Below, piece by piece: positions 5,837-6,295 of a stretch of DNA of 6,295 bases. The DNA is taken from the NCBI GenBank assembly GCA_023460715.1, contig JAEWPH010000030.1:1-6295 (forward strand), given 5' to 3'. Source of the stretch: Pseudomonadota bacterium. Its GTDB lineage: Bacteria > Pseudomonadota > Gammaproteobacteria > Burkholderiales > Burkholderiaceae_C. The notes beneath the pieces were generated by a model. The model was given only the letters and a program-made list of their open reading frames with translations, searched no databases and was not told the DNA's origin. Positions within the stretch are counted from its first letter, which is position 1. Every line of letters starts with the position of its first letter. A program made the translations under genes and the position numbers.

Positions 5837-5962
5837 TCAGTCCGCTGCGGTTTCAGGCAGCCTGGCGACGACCCTGATCCTGATCCTGAACTCAAAGCCG
5901 TACAGCCAGGTCTCGCCGATGCCGCTGCGGCGAGCATTTACAGCGATGTCGGGGGCCAGCAC
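5837..5962 (-). pseudogene. Short open frame, possible C-terminal gene remnant
   Basis: From a GTG at 5962 the frame reads VLAPDIAVNARRSGIGETWL, then YGFEFRIRIRVVARLPETAAD and a TGA at 5837 (41 residues). The composition, with Trp, Tyr, Phe and alternating charged/hydrophobic residues, looks more like real protein than the Pro/Arg/Ala shadows common in this DNA. The frame stays open upstream into the repeat until a TAA near 6131 but has no ATG. I do not recognise a family. It may be the 3' end of a gene whose 5' part was lost where the repeat begins, or chance. Confidence 0.25.
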
Positions 5963-5994
5963 GCGGGATTGCGTGGGAGCCGGGAGATGTGGGG

Positions 5995-6295
5995 CGTCCA
6001 GGGCTGTAGCGCTTTGGGGTTGGGCGGAGGGCGGCTCGCTGTTTTGATGTTGCCGGGGTTTTGCTTTCCGGGGCCGGGGTGTGCGCCCGGCGGCGCACTC
6101 ACTTTCTTTTGCTTCGCCAAAAGAAAGTTAGCAAAGAAAAGGCGACCCGAAGTCCGTGACCCCGATCGCCGTTGGCGACCGGGGCAACCTGCGATGCTCG
6201 CGCGGCGGGGGCCGCCGTGGAACTCACTGCGCTGCGTTGCAGCTCCGTTCAGACAGCCACGGCGAGTCAGAGCACGAAGCCTGCGTGTCCTGCGG
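5995..6295. repeat. Interspersed intergenic repeat with stem-loops, running off the edge
   Basis: This stretch resembles, from memory, a repeat found many times in Comamonadaceae and Xanthomonadaceae genomes. Its core is ACTTTCTTTTG-CTTCGC-CAAAAGAAAGT (6101-6128), followed by a GCAAAGAAAAGGCGACCC-like segment and ending in motifs such as GAGTCAGAGCACGAAGC. Several stems are visible: GTGCGCC/GGCGCAC (6081-6098), the perfect 11-bp A/T-rich stem (6101-6128), CCCCG-A-TCGCC/GGCGA-C-CGGGG (6160-6184) and GCTGC/GCAGC (6231-6243). The minus strand is open in one frame from the edge to 5938 (containing FFANFLLAKQKKV). Such frames are often annotated as hypothetical proteins but are probably by-products of the repeat. 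There is no transposase, and the left boundary is approximate. Confidence 0.55.
6081..6110 (+). terminator. Terminator-like GC hairpin with T-rich tail inside the repeat
   Basis: GTGCGCC-CGGC-GGCGCAC (6081-6098) is a perfect seven-pair stem with a four-base loop, followed by TCACTTTCTTTT. On the plus strand this resembles an intrinsic terminator. No plus-strand gene ends nearby in the window, and the T-rich tail is also one arm of the next stem, so the role is uncertain. Confidence 0.3.

Noticed and set aside
5938..6295. Minus-strand open frame running off the right edge (FFANFLLAKQKKV...)
   Set aside because: It lies within the repeat, is Pro/Arg-rich and has no ATG or ribosome site in the window. 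It is more likely a by-product of the repeat than a gene.
1..6295. CRISPR array, tRNA, rRNA, transposase or integrase
   Set aside because: No regularly spaced direct repeats, cloverleaf, rRNA core sequence or mobile-element protein was seen on either strand.

Overview
The window is very GC-rich, with the codon use of a betaproteobacterium. Gene order, protein sequences and the repeat at the right edge suggest a member of the Comamonadaceae (Acidovorax-like). This placement comes from memory of such genomes, not from a search. Nearly everything recognisable belongs to vitamin B1 (thiamine) metabolism.

Positions 1-2321, minus strand, hold a tightly packed operon read right to left: thiO (glycine oxidase), thiS (sulfur carrier), thiG (thiazole synthase), then the first ~55 codons of a gene that is probably thiE, cut by the window edge. 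The genes overlap or nearly touch. ThiO, ThiS and ThiG form the aerobic branch that makes the thiazole half of thiamine. The operon leader (2383-2533) is a TPP riboswitch preceded by an extended -10 promoter.

Divergent from it on the plus strand is thiD (2650-3504), the HMP/HMP-P kinase of the pyrimidine branch. It has no riboswitch of its own, and a -10-like hexamer lies so close to its ATG that a leaderless mRNA is possible. A GC-rich hairpin sits between thiD and a convergent minus-strand gene (3553-4062) for a small exported protein with two bacterial SH3 domains.

Positions 4313-5587, minus strand, encode a 12-TM-type NCS1 permease that best fits CytX, the predicted HMP (thiamine pyrimidine precursor) importer. 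It has a second TPP riboswitch (5674-5776), followed by a stem that would bury its ribosome binding site. HMP uptake, thiazole synthesis and coupling would therefore all be under TPP feedback, with thiD standing outside.

Positions 5777-6295 contain no convincing complete gene. The right ~300 bases look like an interspersed intergenic repeat with several hairpins, common in beta- and gammaproteobacteria. Between it and cytX lies a short open frame that could be a gene remnant.

The pathway itself is known biology. The most interesting points are the insert stems at different junctions in the two TPP aptamers, the visible translational switch ahead of cytX, the 11-base C run inside the probable thiE, and the right-hand repeat.
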